From contig NZ_FOKM01000010.1 of NCBI RefSeq assembly GCF_900111905.1, positions 186,001-250,000 on the forward strand: a stretch of DNA of 64,000 bases, read 5' to 3'. Positions 25,895 to 34,662 of the stretch are shown here, in pieces. A program made the translations under genes and the position numbers. This stretch comes from Rhizobium sp. NFR07 (GTDB lineage Bacteria > Pseudomonadota > Alphaproteobacteria > Rhizobiales > Rhizobiaceae). Each line of letters opens with the position of its first letter. Position 1 is the first letter of the stretch. The notes beneath the pieces were generated by a model. That model did no database searches and had not been told where the DNA came from. It saw only the letters and a program-made list of their open reading frames with translations.

Positions 25895-27990
25895 AGGCTG
25901 CTCAGCGGCTTTTTCAACAGGCTTTCACGGAAAGAGCCTTCGCGTTTGACGAAGGGATTGGGGCGTGAAGGCACATCGCTTGCAGGCGCGGCAGGCGTTG
26001 CGGGACGGTCGCGCCATATGGTGCGGGCCTGTGGAGCCGATGCTTCCGCCGTTTGGGCGCGGCCCGGAAGCATATCCGGCCTGTAGGGCGTAAGCGCTTC
26101 CTGCTCCGGCTGAGCGGGTGCGTTGATCTGCCGTTCGGAGCGGATCTCGCGCCGCCAGTCTTCTATCTCCTGATCGTTTGCCGGCGGAAAATCGGCACCC
26201 ATCGCGGGGGCTGCGGCGGCGGCAGGCGGGCTTGTGTAGCTCGCTTCGGCCGAGAGATAGCTCTGCTGGAACGCACTGATGTCTGGTCCGCTTACGGAGC
26301 GCATGCGCGAGACGATCGTCCTCAGGTCCACTGTGTCGGACGTGCCTTCCATGCCCTTGTCCGCAATGCCGCGGGCCTTGGGCAGATATTTGCTCTCGAC
26401 ATGTGAAAACTTCATCCGCATCGGAACAGCGATTGCCTCGCCGAATGCTATCGCCTCGCCATTGCCGATCGAAGACAGGAAGCTGGTGGTCGATATCGAC
26501 GAATTCGGGATCGCCGATTTGATGATCTCCTGGTCGCGATCGTTCGACAGGCGCATGGCAAACAGGGTCGAGCATTGCGACAGGATCGTCTGGTCCAGTT
26601 CGCCCGGCCGCTGGGTGATCACACCGAGGGACACGCCGTACTTGCGGCCTTCTTTGGCGATGCGGGAGATTGCCTGCACGGTGGGCACGAAGCCGAGCTC
26701 GCGGTCGGCCGGAACATAACGGTGCGCTTCCTCGCAAACGACGAGCATGTGGATCGCTCCATTGCTCCAGAGCGCCAGCTCGAACGCCATGCGGCAGAGG
26801 ATGGAGGCGACCGAATTGACCACTTCCGACGGGATACCGGACAGCTGGAATGTGGAGATAGGCCGATCACCGCCCGGGATGCGGAAGATGTGGGCGATGG
26901 TCTCCATGATCGTGTCGTTGATCGTGTTGTTGGAGAACATGAAGTGGTAGCGCGGATCGTTGATGGCGGAGATGACGCGCATCTTGATGGATCGCAATGC
27001 AGGCTTTTCCGTCCGACCTTCCAGACGGCCGATGCGGTCGTCGATCAGGGCGAGCAGATCTGCCATACGATAGGGCACCGGCGTATCCGCCGTAACCGAG
27101 CTCTTTTCGGACGTACGGCGGGTCAGGCTACTGTCGCTGCCGCGGAAGGCGCGCTTTGCCTCCGGAATGAGATCGCGAAGGATGTCGAGTTCCTCCGGGA
27201 TGGCCGGGCGGCCGCGGAAGACGACTTCGGCGAATTCTTCCAGGCGCATGAGCCAGAAAGGGAGGTCGAGCGTGTCGGTGTCGATGACAACGGCGTGGTC
27301 AGGGAAGGCCGCAGCGAACTCGTTGTGGGGATCGAGAATGAGGACACGCAACTTCGGATCGGCTTCGATTGCCCGATGCAGAAGCAGCGATACTGCCGTC
27401 GACTTGCCGACACCGGTGGAGCCGACGATGGCAAAATGCTTCGACAACATGGACGGGATATGGATCGCCGCGTCGATGCTCTCATCCTGGCTGAGCTTGC
27501 CGATGACGCAGGTTTCTTTTCTGCCTGGATCGTAGATGCGCACCAAGTCGGCCGCGCGGATGCGGTGGGCGATCGCGCCGAGATAGGGATAGCGCGAGAT
27601 GCCGGTCGAGAACTGTTCAGTGCCGTCGGCGTCGACGCGCACTTCGCCGAGAAGCTCGACCTCGATCTGGAAACGTGTGTCTTCGCCCTCGGCCCAGTCC
27701 TGGGTGGCGGTCTCCATGGAATAGGCCAACGCCACGACGCGGTTCGACCCGACGCTGATGGAGATCAGGCGGCCGACGGACCAGAGTTCCGTCAGTTCGG
27801 TCTCGCCCTGCGCGGCGACGGCTGCGATTGTCGCGTGGGACCCGTTACAGGCGACGACCCGACCGAGGAAGCGATTGCCGCGCTTCTGCGTGTCCCGACG
27901 TTCGTTTTCTCCGGCTTGCGCCGGGCGATGGATGTCGTCATTCAGCAAGAGGCGCCCCTTCGACTGGGGGGTGTGAGACTCGATGGCCAT
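25879..27990 (-). CDS. HerA-like ATPase (DUF87, FtsK/HerA superfamily)
   Basis: A 703-residue protein of the HerA/FtsK ATPase group. The N-terminal HAS-barrel region (FLGRVVACNGSHATIAAV, about residues 41-160) is followed by the DUF87 motor with Walker A GSTGVGKST at 190-198, the LRVLILDPHNEFAAAFPD Walker B region near 213-230, and VVCEEAHRYVP near 420. The last 130 residues are Pro/Ala-rich and probably disordered. HerA proteins are hexameric DNA translocases, best known working with the nuclease NurA in archaeal end resection. No nurA or sir2-like gene is next to it, so this is probably the conserved stand-alone rhizobial form. Function in bacteria of this type is not established. Confidence 0.8.
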   Translation of the reverse strand: MAIESHTPQSKGRLLLNDDIHRPAQAGENERRDTQKRGNRFLGRVVACNGSHATIAAVAAQGETELTELWSVGRLISISVGSNRVVALAYSMETATQDWAEGEDTRFQIEVELLGEVRVDADGTEQFSTGISRYPYLGAIAHRIRAADLVRIYDPGRKETCVIGKLSQDESIDAAIHIPSMLSKHFAIVGSTGVGKSTAVSLLLHRAIEADPKLRVLILDPHNEFAAAFPDHAVVIDTDTLDLPFWLMRLEEFAEVVFRGRPAIPEELDILRDLIPEAKRAFRGSDSSLTRRTSEKSSVTADTPVPYRMADLLALIDDRIGRLEGRTEKPALRSIKMRVISAINDPRYHFMFSNNTINDTIMETIAHIFRIPGGDRPISTFQLSGIPSEVVNSVASILCRMAFELALWSNGAIHMLVVCEEAHRYVPADRELGFVPTVQAISRIAKEGRKYGVSLGVITQRPGELDQTILSQCSTLFAMRLSNDRDQEIIKSAIPNSSISTTSFLSSIGNGEAIAFGEAIAVPMRMKFSHVESKYLPKARGIADKGMEGTSDTVDLRTIVSRMRSVSGPDISAFQQSYLSAEASYTSPPAAAAAPAMGADFPPANDQEIEDWRREIRSERQINAPAQPEQEALTPYRPDMLPGRAQTAEASAPQARTIWRDRPATPAAPASDVPSRPNPFVKREGSFRESLLKKPLSSLYDKD

Positions 27991-28121
27991 GATTGCTCAC
28001 AGCCAGAATTGCGAGCGGCCAGATTACCGAAGCCGGCTTAACAACAAGTATAATCTCAGAAATCGGCGAAAGGAGGCATCGTTTCAAAATCGGTCGGTTG
28101 CGCATTTTGTCCGATCTCGCG

Positions 28122-28150
28122 TTGACGAATGATATTTATGTGGCTAACAC
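28122..28150 (+). promoter_or_regulatory. Candidate sigma-70 promoter of the ilv attenuator
   Basis: TTGACG at 28122-28127, 17 bases, then TAACAC at 28145-28150. Transcription would begin at about 28157, only a couple of bases before the leader-peptide ATG at 28159, so the leader peptide could be translated from a leaderless end. Confidence 0.5.
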
Positions 28151-28158
28151 TCGCTGCC

Positions 28159-28215
28159 ATGAAAATCTCGACGGCACTTATTGTGGTGGGAGCGCGCATG
28201 GGCAGGACGGTGTAA
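28159..28215 (+). CDS. ilv attenuator leader peptide
   Basis: An 18-residue open frame, MKISTALIVVGARMGRTV, containing a run of the branched-chain amino acids the operon makes, with Ala. Ribosome stalling at these codons when isoleucine, valine or leucine tRNAs are uncharged would prevent the downstream terminator from forming. There is no Shine-Dalgarno sequence upstream and the predicted transcript start is almost at the ATG. Confidence 0.8.
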   Translation: MKISTALIVVGARMGRTV

Positions 28216-28274
28216 CCGTCCGGCGATAGCCACCCATGCGCGGAAAGACAGGCTCCCTCAAGGGGCCTTTTTTT
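28192..28274 (+). promoter_or_regulatory. ilv transcription attenuator: pause hairpin and terminator
   Basis: A long stem pairs GCGCATGGG (28193-28201) with CCCATGCGC (28233-28241), enclosing the inner hairpin GGACGGT/ACCGTCC that spans the leader stop codon. Next comes GGCTCCC-TCAA-GGGGCC followed by seven T residues (28251-28274), an intrinsic terminator. Pairing alternatives between the leader segment and the terminator arm were not computed; the leader peptide plus hairpins is the classic amino-acid attenuation layout, controlling ilvIH by branched-chain aminoacyl-tRNA supply. Confidence 0.82.
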
Positions 28275-28331
28275 ATGCCTTAATCCGGCTCGGAGGAGCC
28301 GCCGGTAACAATCAGCAGTGAACGGACCAAG

Positions 28332-30128
28332 ATGATGACGGACACCAATAATCAGAACCCCGACAACCAGATGACTGGTGCGGAGATCGTTCTGAGGGCG
28401 CTGAAGGACAATGGCGTCGAGCATATTTTCGGCTATCCCGGAGGAGCGGTGCTGCCGATCTATGACGAGATCTTCCAGCAGGAAGAAATCCAGCACATTC
28501 TGGTGCGCCACGAGCAGGGCGCCGGTCACGCGGCCGAGGGTTATGCGCGTTCCACCGGCAAGGTCGGTGTCATGCTGGTTACCTCCGGTCCGGGTGCCAC
28601 CAATGCCGTTACGCCGCTGCAGGATGCACTGATGGATTCGATCCCGCTGGTCTGTCTGACCGGCCAGGTGCCGACGACGCTGATCGGTTCGGACGCGTTT
28701 CAGGAAGCCGATACGGTCGGCATCACGCGACCCTGCACCAAGCACAACTGGCTGGTGAAGAATGTCAACGATCTGGCCGGCATCATCCACGAAGCCTTCC
28801 GTATCGCCCAGACGGGTCGTCCGGGTCCGGTCGTCGTCGACATTCCGAAGGACGTGCAGTTTGCCACCGGCACCTACACGCCGCCGTCCGAGACGCCGAT
28901 CAACAAGAGCTACAAGCCGAAGCTCGACGGCGACATGAAGGCGATCCAGGCGGCCGTCGAACTGATGGCGACGGCGCGTCGCCCTATTCTTTATACCGGC
29001 GGCGGTGTCATCAATGCCGGCCCGGAAGCCTCCAAGCTGCTGCGCGAACTGGTCGAGCTCTCCGATTTCCCGATCACGTCCACGCTGATGGGCCTCGGAG
29101 CCTATCCGGCATCCGGCAAGAACTGGCTCGGCATGCTCGGCATGCACGGTTCCTACGAAGCCAACATGGCGATGCATGACTGTGACGTCATGGTTTGCGT
29201 CGGAGCACGCTTCGACGACCGCATCACCGGCCGCATCAACGCGTTTTCGCCGAATTCGAAGAAGATCCACATCGACATCGACCCGTCCTCGATCAACAAG
29301 AACGTCCGCGTCGACGTTCCGATCATCGGTGACGTTGCCCATGTTCTGGAGGATATGGTGCGTCTGTGGCGGGCACTGCCGAAGAAGCCGGAAAAGGCCC
29401 AAACTGCCGACTGGTGGTCGCAGATCGAGGGCTGGCGGGCGCGCAAGTCGTTTTCCTACAAGAACTCCAACGACGTCATCATGCCGCAATATGCCTTGGA
29501 GCGTCTCTACGAGGCATCGAAGGGACGCGAGACCTTCATCACGACTGAAGTCGGCCAGCACCAGATGTGGGCGGCACAGTTCTTCGGCTTCGAAGAGCCG
29601 AATCATTGGATGACCTCCGGCGGTCTCGGCACGATGGGCTACGGCCTGCCGGCAGCGCTCGGCGTGCAGGTCGCGCATCCGGATGCTCTGGTCATCGACA
29701 TTGCCGGGGACGCATCGATCCAGATGTGCATCCAGGAAATGTCCTGCGCCATCCAGTATAATCTGCCGGTCAAGATCTTCATCCTCAACAACCAGTATAT
29801 GGGCATGGTGCGCCAGTGGCAGCAGCTGTTGCATGGCAACCGTCTGTCGAATTCCTATACGGAAGCGATGCCGGACTTCGTCAAGCTGGCGGAAGCCTAT
29901 GGCGCCGTCGGCATGTATTGCGACGATCCGAAGGAACTGGACGACAAGATCGCCGAGATGATCGCGGTGAAGAAGCCGGTCATCTTCGATTGCCGTGTCG
30001 CCAATCTCGCCAACTGCTTCCCGATGATCCCGTCCGGCAAGGCGCATAATGAAATGCTGCTTCCCGATGACGCAACCGACGAGGCCGTTGCGACGGCAAT
30101 CGACGCCAAGGGCCGTCAGCTCGTTTGA
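28332..30128 (+). CDS. ilvI: Acetolactate synthase (AHAS), large catalytic subunit
   Basis: First common enzyme of valine, leucine and isoleucine synthesis; joins two pyruvates, or pyruvate and 2-ketobutyrate, with thiamine diphosphate, Mg and FAD. The 598-residue protein has the thiamine-activating Glu in RHEQGAGHAAEGYA near residue 64, the FAD domain in the middle, and the thiamine-diphosphate motif GDASIQMCIQEM...NNQYMGM near 460-490. It lies behind the attenuator and precedes the regulatory subunit by 49 bases. Two adjacent ATG codons (28332, 28335) could serve as start. Also named ilvB in many genomes. Confidence 0.96.
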   Translation: MMTDTNNQNPDNQMTGAEIVLRALKDNGVEHIFGYPGGAVLPIYDEIFQQEEIQHILVRHEQGAGHAAEGYARSTGKVGVMLVTSGPGATNAVTPLQDALMDSIPLVCLTGQVPTTLIGSDAFQEADTVGITRPCTKHNWLVKNVNDLAGIIHEAFRIAQTGRPGPVVVDIPKDVQFATGTYTPPSETPINKSYKPKLDGDMKAIQAAVELMATARRPILYTGGGVINAGPEASKLLRELVELSDFPITSTLMGLGAYPASGKNWLGMLGMHGSYEANMAMHDCDVMVCVGARFDDRITGRINAFSPNSKKIHIDIDPSSINKNVRVDVPIIGDVAHVLEDMVRLWRALPKKPEKAQTADWWSQIEGWRARKSFSYKNSNDVIMPQYALERLYEASKGRETFITTEVGQHQMWAAQFFGFEEPNHWMTSGGLGTMGYGLPAALGVQVAHPDALVIDIAGDASIQMCIQEMSCAIQYNLPVKIFILNNQYMGMVRQWQQLLHGNRLSNSYTEAMPDFVKLAEAYGAVGMYCDDPKELDDKIAEMIAVKKPVIFDCRVANLANCFPMIPSGKAHNEMLLPDDATDEAVATAIDAKGRQLV

Positions 30129-30177
30129 TGCGCGCTGCTGTTCTTAAGACAATACTTGAGGAAACGGACCCAAGATC

Positions 30178-30750
30178 ATGAATGCACATCAGCAGCCCAC
30201 CGGATCGGCCTACTTCATCAACCCGGAGACGGCAAAGCCGGAGAACCATACGCTGTCGGTTCTCGTCAGCAACGAACCGGGCGTTCTCGCGCGCGTCATC
30301 GGCCTGTTTTCCGGCCGCGGCTACAATATCGAAAGCCTGACGGTTTCGGAAACGGAGCATGAAGCGCACCTATCCCGCATCACGATCGTCACCAATGGCA
30401 CGCCGCTTGTGCTGGAGCAGATCAAGGCGCAGCTCGAACGTATCGTGCCGGTGCATCGGGTCGTTGACCTGACGGTGCGCGCTCGCGATTTCGGCCAGGA
30501 GCGGCCGATCGAGCGCGAAGTGGCGTTGATCAAGGTCGTTGGTGAGGGCGAGCGCCGGGCGGAAACGCTGCGTCTTGCCGATGCCTTCCAGGCGAAGGTG
30601 GTGGATGCGACCGTCGAGCACTTCATATTCGAGATCACCGGCAAGTCGTCTAAGATCGACCAGTTCGTCGCGATCCTGAAGCCGCTCGGCCTGATCGAGA
30701 TCTGCCGCACCGGCATTGCCGCGATGAACCGCGGCCCTCAAGGCATGTAG
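30178..30750 (+). CDS. ilvH: Acetolactate synthase, small regulatory subunit
   Basis: The 190-residue regulatory subunit activates the catalytic subunit and gives valine feedback inhibition. The N-terminal ACT domain (HTLSVLVSNEPGVLARVIGL, about residues 22-95, with the conserved GYNIESLTV) binds valine, and the C-terminal ACT-like domain (about 97-170) follows. Length and order after the large subunit are typical of an ilvIH/ilvBN pair. Also named ilvN. Confidence 0.95.
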   Translation: MNAHQQPTGSAYFINPETAKPENHTLSVLVSNEPGVLARVIGLFSGRGYNIESLTVSETEHEAHLSRITIVTNGTPLVLEQIKAQLERIVPVHRVVDLTVRARDFGQERPIEREVALIKVVGEGERRAETLRLADAFQAKVVDATVEHFIFEITGKSSKIDQFVAILKPLGLIEICRTGIAAMNRGPQGM

Positions 30751-30776
30751 TCGGGGCATGTAACGCATCGCTCGAT

Positions 30777-30807
30777 CCGGCGGGCATCGACAAAACCTGC
30801 CCGCCGG
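30777..30807 (+). terminator. Hairpin downstream of ilvIH
   Basis: CCGGCGGGCA at 30777-30786 pairs perfectly with TGCCCGCCGG at 30798-30807 across an 11-base loop, 26 bases after the ilvH stop. There is no good T tract, so it may be a Rho-assisted or 3'-end-stabilising hairpin separating ilvIH from the KpsC-like gene. Confidence 0.5.
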
Positions 30808-30848
30808 GTTAGGCGAGAGCAACTCGATTGTGAGGGGATGCTCAAGTC

Positions 30849-31874
30849 TTGAAATCCGATGACTCGCTCAGGATCGGCGGCAAGCCATGGCTGCCGCCCG
30901 TCGGCACGCCACTCGGTGCCATGCACTGGCTCCGGGACGATCTGCCTTGGGTGAAGGATTATCTCGGGCTCGACGAGATCCGCACCTGCTTCACGCCGGG
31001 CATTGCCGGCACCATGGCCTGGGGCGGGCGCATCGGTTCCAAGATCACGCGAGCGATCGCAACGGCCCGCCTGCTGCCGCATTGGCGGCTGGAGGATGGC
31101 TTTCTTCGGTCCGTCGGTCTCGGCAAGTCCGGCAGCCTGCCGCTGTCGATCGTTGCCGACGATCTCGGACTTTCAACAGACGCATCCGTCGCGTCCCGGC
31201 TTGAGCGGCTGATCATCGAGGCGGACGATGCCGATGCAAGCCTCGGCGCTGGCGTGCGCGAGGCGATCGTCCATCACGGCCTTTCCAAGTACAATCACTT
31301 GCCGCATGACGAGCCGAAATTTTCGGGTAACGGTAAGCGTCGGGTGCTGCTGGTCGATCAGGTGCGGGGCGACGTCTCGGTTCCCCGGTCGCTCGGATCG
31401 GAAAAATCGTTCGAGACCATGCTGAACGATGCGCTCGCCAGCGGCGCTCATTGCATCGTGCGCACCCATCCGGACGTGATTGCCGGATATCGGAGGGGGT
31501 ATCTGATCGAGATGGCGTCGGGACGGCCGGGTGTCACGCTTTCCGCAGAACCCGTCTCAGCGGCGGCGATCTTGAAGGTTGTGGACGAAGTCTGGACCGT
31601 CGCCAGCCAGTTCGGCTTCGATGCGCTCCTGAGAGGCGTTCCCGTCCGCTGCTATGCCGCCCCCTTCTATTCCGGCTGGGGACTGACCGAGGACCGGATG
31701 AGTGACACGGCCCGCCGCACCGTCAGCCGCCGCAGGACGGTGAATCGCGGCGTCGATCATCTGGCGGCGGCAGCTTTTGTCCACTATCCGATCTACCGGA
31801 ACCCGGAGACATGGGAGGCGACCGACGTGTTTCAGACCATCGACGCGATCGTCGCTGGCCGGAAGTCGCTATAG
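30849..31874 (+). CDS. Capsular polysaccharide glycosyltransferase, KpsC-like, single domain
   Basis: A 341-residue protein similar to one half of KpsC, the beta-Kdo transferase that builds the lipid-linked Kdo linker for group 2 capsules. Diagnostic segments are EDGFLRSVGLGKSGSLPLSI near residue 84, VLLVDQVRGDVSV near 167, RTHPDVIAGYRRGYL and TVASQFGFDALLRGVPVRCY near 253. KpsC proper has two such domains; only one is present here. There are no other capsule genes nearby. The start is TTG at 30849 with GAGGGG upstream; the next in-frame ATG is at residue 25. Its stop overlaps the convergent aldo/keto reductase by six bases. The acceptor sugar is unknown. Confidence 0.75.
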   Translation: MKSDDSLRIGGKPWLPPVGTPLGAMHWLRDDLPWVKDYLGLDEIRTCFTPGIAGTMAWGGRIGSKITRAIATARLLPHWRLEDGFLRSVGLGKSGSLPLSIVADDLGLSTDASVASRLERLIIEADDADASLGAGVREAIVHHGLSKYNHLPHDEPKFSGNGKRRVLLVDQVRGDVSVPRSLGSEKSFETMLNDALASGAHCIVRTHPDVIAGYRRGYLIEMASGRPGVTLSAEPVSAAAILKVVDEVWTVASQFGFDALLRGVPVRCYAAPFYSGWGLTEDRMSDTARRTVSRRRTVNRGVDHLAAAAFVHYPIYRNPETWEATDVFQTIDAIVAGRKSL

Positions 31875-32708
31875 CATTTCAAGCGGTCGCTTGCCCCTCG
31901 GTGCGGGGAAGGCCGCATCGAGTGAGGCCCAGTCCGCGTCGCTGATCTCAAGCCCGATCGCGCCGGCATTCTCCTCGACCCGCTCGGGGCTCGACGATTT
32001 GGGAATGGCCATGACACCGCGTTTCAGCAGGAAGGCAAGGGCGACCTGCGCCGGTGTCGCCTGGTTGGCCTTGGCGATGCGGATCAGCTCGGCATTGCGT
32101 ACGATCCGGCCCTGTTCGATCGGCGAATAGGCCATGATGGGAATGTTACGTTCCTGGCACCAGGGCAGGAGATCATGCTCGATGCCACGCCGGGAGAGGT
32201 TGTAGAGCACCTGATTGGCGGCGCAGTTCTCGCCGCCCGGCACGTCCATCAGTTCCTCCATGTCGTCGACATCGAAGTTCGAGACGCCCCAGGCGCCGAT
32301 CTTGCCTGCCGCGCGCAGGTCTTCAAAACCGGCGACGGTTTCTTCAAGCGGATGCTGGCCGCGCCAGTGGAGCAGATAGAGGTCAATCCGATCGGTCTTG
32401 AGACGCCTCAGGCTCCGCTCGCAGGCGTCGATGACACCCTGGCGGCTTGCATGGTGAGGATAGACTTTGCTGACGAGAAATACATCGTCGCGGCGTCCGG
32501 CAATCGCCTCGCCGGTGATCGTCTCCGCGCCGCCTTCCGCATACATCTCAGCCGTGTCGATCAGCGTCAGGCCGAGATCCACGCCACGCCGTAGACTTGC
32601 GATCTCCCTGTCTGCATGCCGCTGATCCTCGCCCATCTTCCAGGTGCCGAGCCCGAGTGCGGGCACGGATGGTCCGGAGGGGAGGGTGACGGTGGGCATG
32701 TCGGCCAT
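31869..32708 (-). CDS. Aldo/keto reductase
   Basis: A 279-residue NADPH-dependent reductase of the AKR superfamily reducing aldehydes or ketones. The TIM-barrel catalytic residues appear as Asp in LTLIDTAEMYAEG, Lys in DVFLVSKVYPHHA, and His in DLYLLHWRGQHPLEE (tetrad Asp, Tyr, Lys, His). The nucleotide site IPIMAYSPIEQGR and IPKSSSPERVEENAG are near 200 and 240. The substrate cannot be inferred. The ATG at 32708 is preferred; a longer in-frame extension of 20 residues lacks similarity. Confidence 0.88.
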   Translation of the reverse strand: MADMPTVTLPSGPSVPALGLGTWKMGEDQRHADREIASLRRGVDLGLTLIDTAEMYAEGGAETITGEAIAGRRDDVFLVSKVYPHHASRQGVIDACERSLRRLKTDRIDLYLLHWRGQHPLEETVAGFEDLRAAGKIGAWGVSNFDVDDMEELMDVPGGENCAANQVLYNLSRRGIEHDLLPWCQERNIPIMAYSPIEQGRIVRNAELIRIAKANQATPAQVALAFLLKRGVMAIPKSSSPERVEENAGAIGLEISDADWASLDAAFPAPRGKRPLEML

Positions 32709-32774
32709 GGCGCGGGACCTCGATCTGAATGGATCGGGACAATCTAATGCAGCATGCCCGAATGCCAAGCGCCT

Positions 32775-33272
32775 TCACTGGAAGAGCGAAATGTCCGGCT
32801 TGGTTAGCATCAGGAAAAAGATGCCGATGACGGCGAAGAAGGCCGGGAAACCGCAGGCGAACCAGATGCGGTAGAGCCGGAACCAGATTGCTGGCAGCGG
32901 CTGCGAATTGGCATCGGCAGCGCGAGCGATGTCGCGCAGACGGATCTGTATCCAGACGACCGGCAGCCAGAACAGGCCCGTCACGACATAGAGGATGAGC
33001 GAGAGGGCGATCCAGCCCTCCGTCATCGGCCAGCCGATCCTGCTGGCCAGAAGATAACCGGTGATCGGCTGCAGCACCACCGCCGTGGCGGTAAAGACGG
33101 TGTCTGCGAGGACTACCGTATTGGCGGTATGCGCGATCAGCTTCGGATCCTCTGTGCCCCTGGCGATCACCATGAAGAATGCGATGCCTGCTCCGGTGCC
33201 GAACAGCACAGTCGCGCCGATGACATGCAGGAGGAGAAGGATGTTCTCGATGTTGAGCAGCCCGTCCATCAA
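32775..33272 (-). CDS. DUF2269 family integral membrane protein
   Basis: A 165-residue protein with four predicted transmembrane helices (about residues 8-32, 50-72, 86-110 and 137-158). It matches DUF2269, uncharacterised membrane proteins often found beside SDR/DoxX-type proteins, as here. Its ATG overlaps the stop of the SDR-DoxX gene by ATGA, so the pair is co-translated. Role unknown; the pairing suggests a membrane redox module. Confidence 0.8.
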   Translation of the reverse strand: MMDGLLNIENILLLLHVIGATVLFGTGAGIAFFMVIARGTEDPKLIAHTANTVVLADTVFTATAVVLQPITGYLLASRIGWPMTEGWIALSLILYVVTGLFWLPVVWIQIRLRDIARAADANSQPLPAIWFRLYRIWFACGFPAFFAVIGIFFLMLTKPDISLFQ

Positions 33273-34549
33273 CGTTCATCCAGTATGGCAAGCGTCATCA
33301 AAGTGAGCATGAGAGACGGCAGGACCTTCACCAGCGGGCCGAGCGGATCGAGCCACAGCTGCGGCTCCAGGACCGTGCCGCCGGCCAGATAGGCGAGACT
33401 GACCAGGATCATGCCGAGCATGGCCCGGCGGGCAGCCGGCCGGAAGAGCACCGCCAGCCCGAGCAGTATGTCGATCAGACAGGTACCGAGCGTCAGCGCC
33501 ATGGCCGCCGGCGCCGGCATGAAGGCAAGGAAATGCGCGGCTGCGGCGCTGGCGTCGGCAAGCGGGATCAGGCCGGACAACAGCCAGAAGATGGAGAGCG
33601 TGAGGATGGCAAGCGGCTTCAGGAGATAGAGCCGGGCAAACCAGAGATCCTGCACGCCGCCCGGATTTCGGGCGAGAACCGTGGCGGCGTCGGACATGCT
33701 CAAGCCGTTCGGCCGCGGCCGGGTGCTGACCACGCCCTCGGTCATCACCGTCATCGCGGTCGTGCGCAGCGGCGATCGCCAGCCAAGCTTTCCGGCCAGA
33801 TCTGCGGCAATGGCAACTGGTTTTGCCAGCAAGACGGGCAGAGCAATCTGCCTTGCCGGCGCGAGGCCGAGCCAGGCGCGGTGCAGCCGCACGAGCTCGG
33901 CAAGCGTCACGCTGTCTTTCGCAGCGAGATCGATATCGGTGCCGGATGGAAGCGCGCCGCTCACCGCGAGCGCGACCGCTTCAGCTACGTCACCAAGGGC
34001 GACCGTCTGGATCGGGTTTTCGGCGTGAACAAGCGGGACGACCGCCGGCAAGCTTGCAAGCGCGCGGATCAGCGCCGTGCCGCCATGGGCGTTGCGACCT
34101 ATCACCAGTGCGGGACGCAGGATGACGAAGGGAAGGCCACAGGCCGCGAGCGCTTCGTCGGCCTGTCGTTTGGTTGCGAGAAAGGGCAGGGCGGAGGCTG
34201 CGCCTCCGGTGCGCGCCGAGATCTGGATGATCAGCCGGCCGCCCGACGCTCTGGCCGCTTCATACAGTAAAATCATCGCCTTCTGCTGGGTTGCCAGAAG
34301 ATCGTCGGACCAGCCGTCCTGCAGGGCGCCGGCACAGTTGACGATCGCATCGCAATCCTCGATCAGCGGCCGCCAGTCGGAGGCGGAGAGCCTGCCGATA
34401 TCCGCGGCAATCCAGCGGGCCGACGGCGTCTTCTCCCTTGCGCGATCTGGCGCACGGCCGATGCCCGTGACATCGTGCCCATCAGCCAGCAGTCTTTGGA
34501 GAATCGCCTGCCCGATGAAGCCGGTGGCGCCGAGAATCAGGATCTTCAT
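33269..34549 (-). CDS. SDR (NAD-binding) and DoxX-like fusion membrane protein
   Basis: A 426-residue protein. Residues 1-230 are an atypical short-chain dehydrogenase/NmrA-type Rossmann domain with the nucleotide motif GATGFIG at 7-13 and conserved Asn in IVNCAGAL. Residues about 305-425 are hydrophobic with four predicted helices, matching the DoxX-like C-terminal domain. It probably binds NAD(P) and works at the inner membrane; substrate unknown. It is coupled to the DUF2269 gene by a four-base overlap. Confidence 0.8.
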   Translation of the reverse strand: MKILILGATGFIGQAILQRLLADGHDVTGIGRAPDRAREKTPSARWIAADIGRLSASDWRPLIEDCDAIVNCAGALQDGWSDDLLATQQKAMILLYEAARASGGRLIIQISARTGGAASALPFLATKRQADEALAACGLPFVILRPALVIGRNAHGGTALIRALASLPAVVPLVHAENPIQTVALGDVAEAVALAVSGALPSGTDIDLAAKDSVTLAELVRLHRAWLGLAPARQIALPVLLAKPVAIAADLAGKLGWRSPLRTTAMTVMTEGVVSTRPRPNGLSMSDAATVLARNPGGVQDLWFARLYLLKPLAILTLSIFWLLSGLIPLADASAAAAHFLAFMPAPAAMALTLGTCLIDILLGLAVLFRPAARRAMLGMILVSLAYLAGGTVLEPQLWLDPLGPLVKVLPSLMLTLMTLAILDER

Positions 34550-34662
34550 GGTCGGATCCTAGACGACCCGTATGAATGATGAGTATTCATCTTTGATAGC
34601 TTTGATTCATCTTTCGTTCTTTTCTGTTGCGCTTTGCGGCAGAATCCTGCCAAGTCGCGGCC

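Noticed and set aside
27993..28229. A 78-codon open frame across the ilv leader
   Set aside because: It crosses the attenuator hairpins and has no coding character; the short leader peptide in another frame explains the region better.
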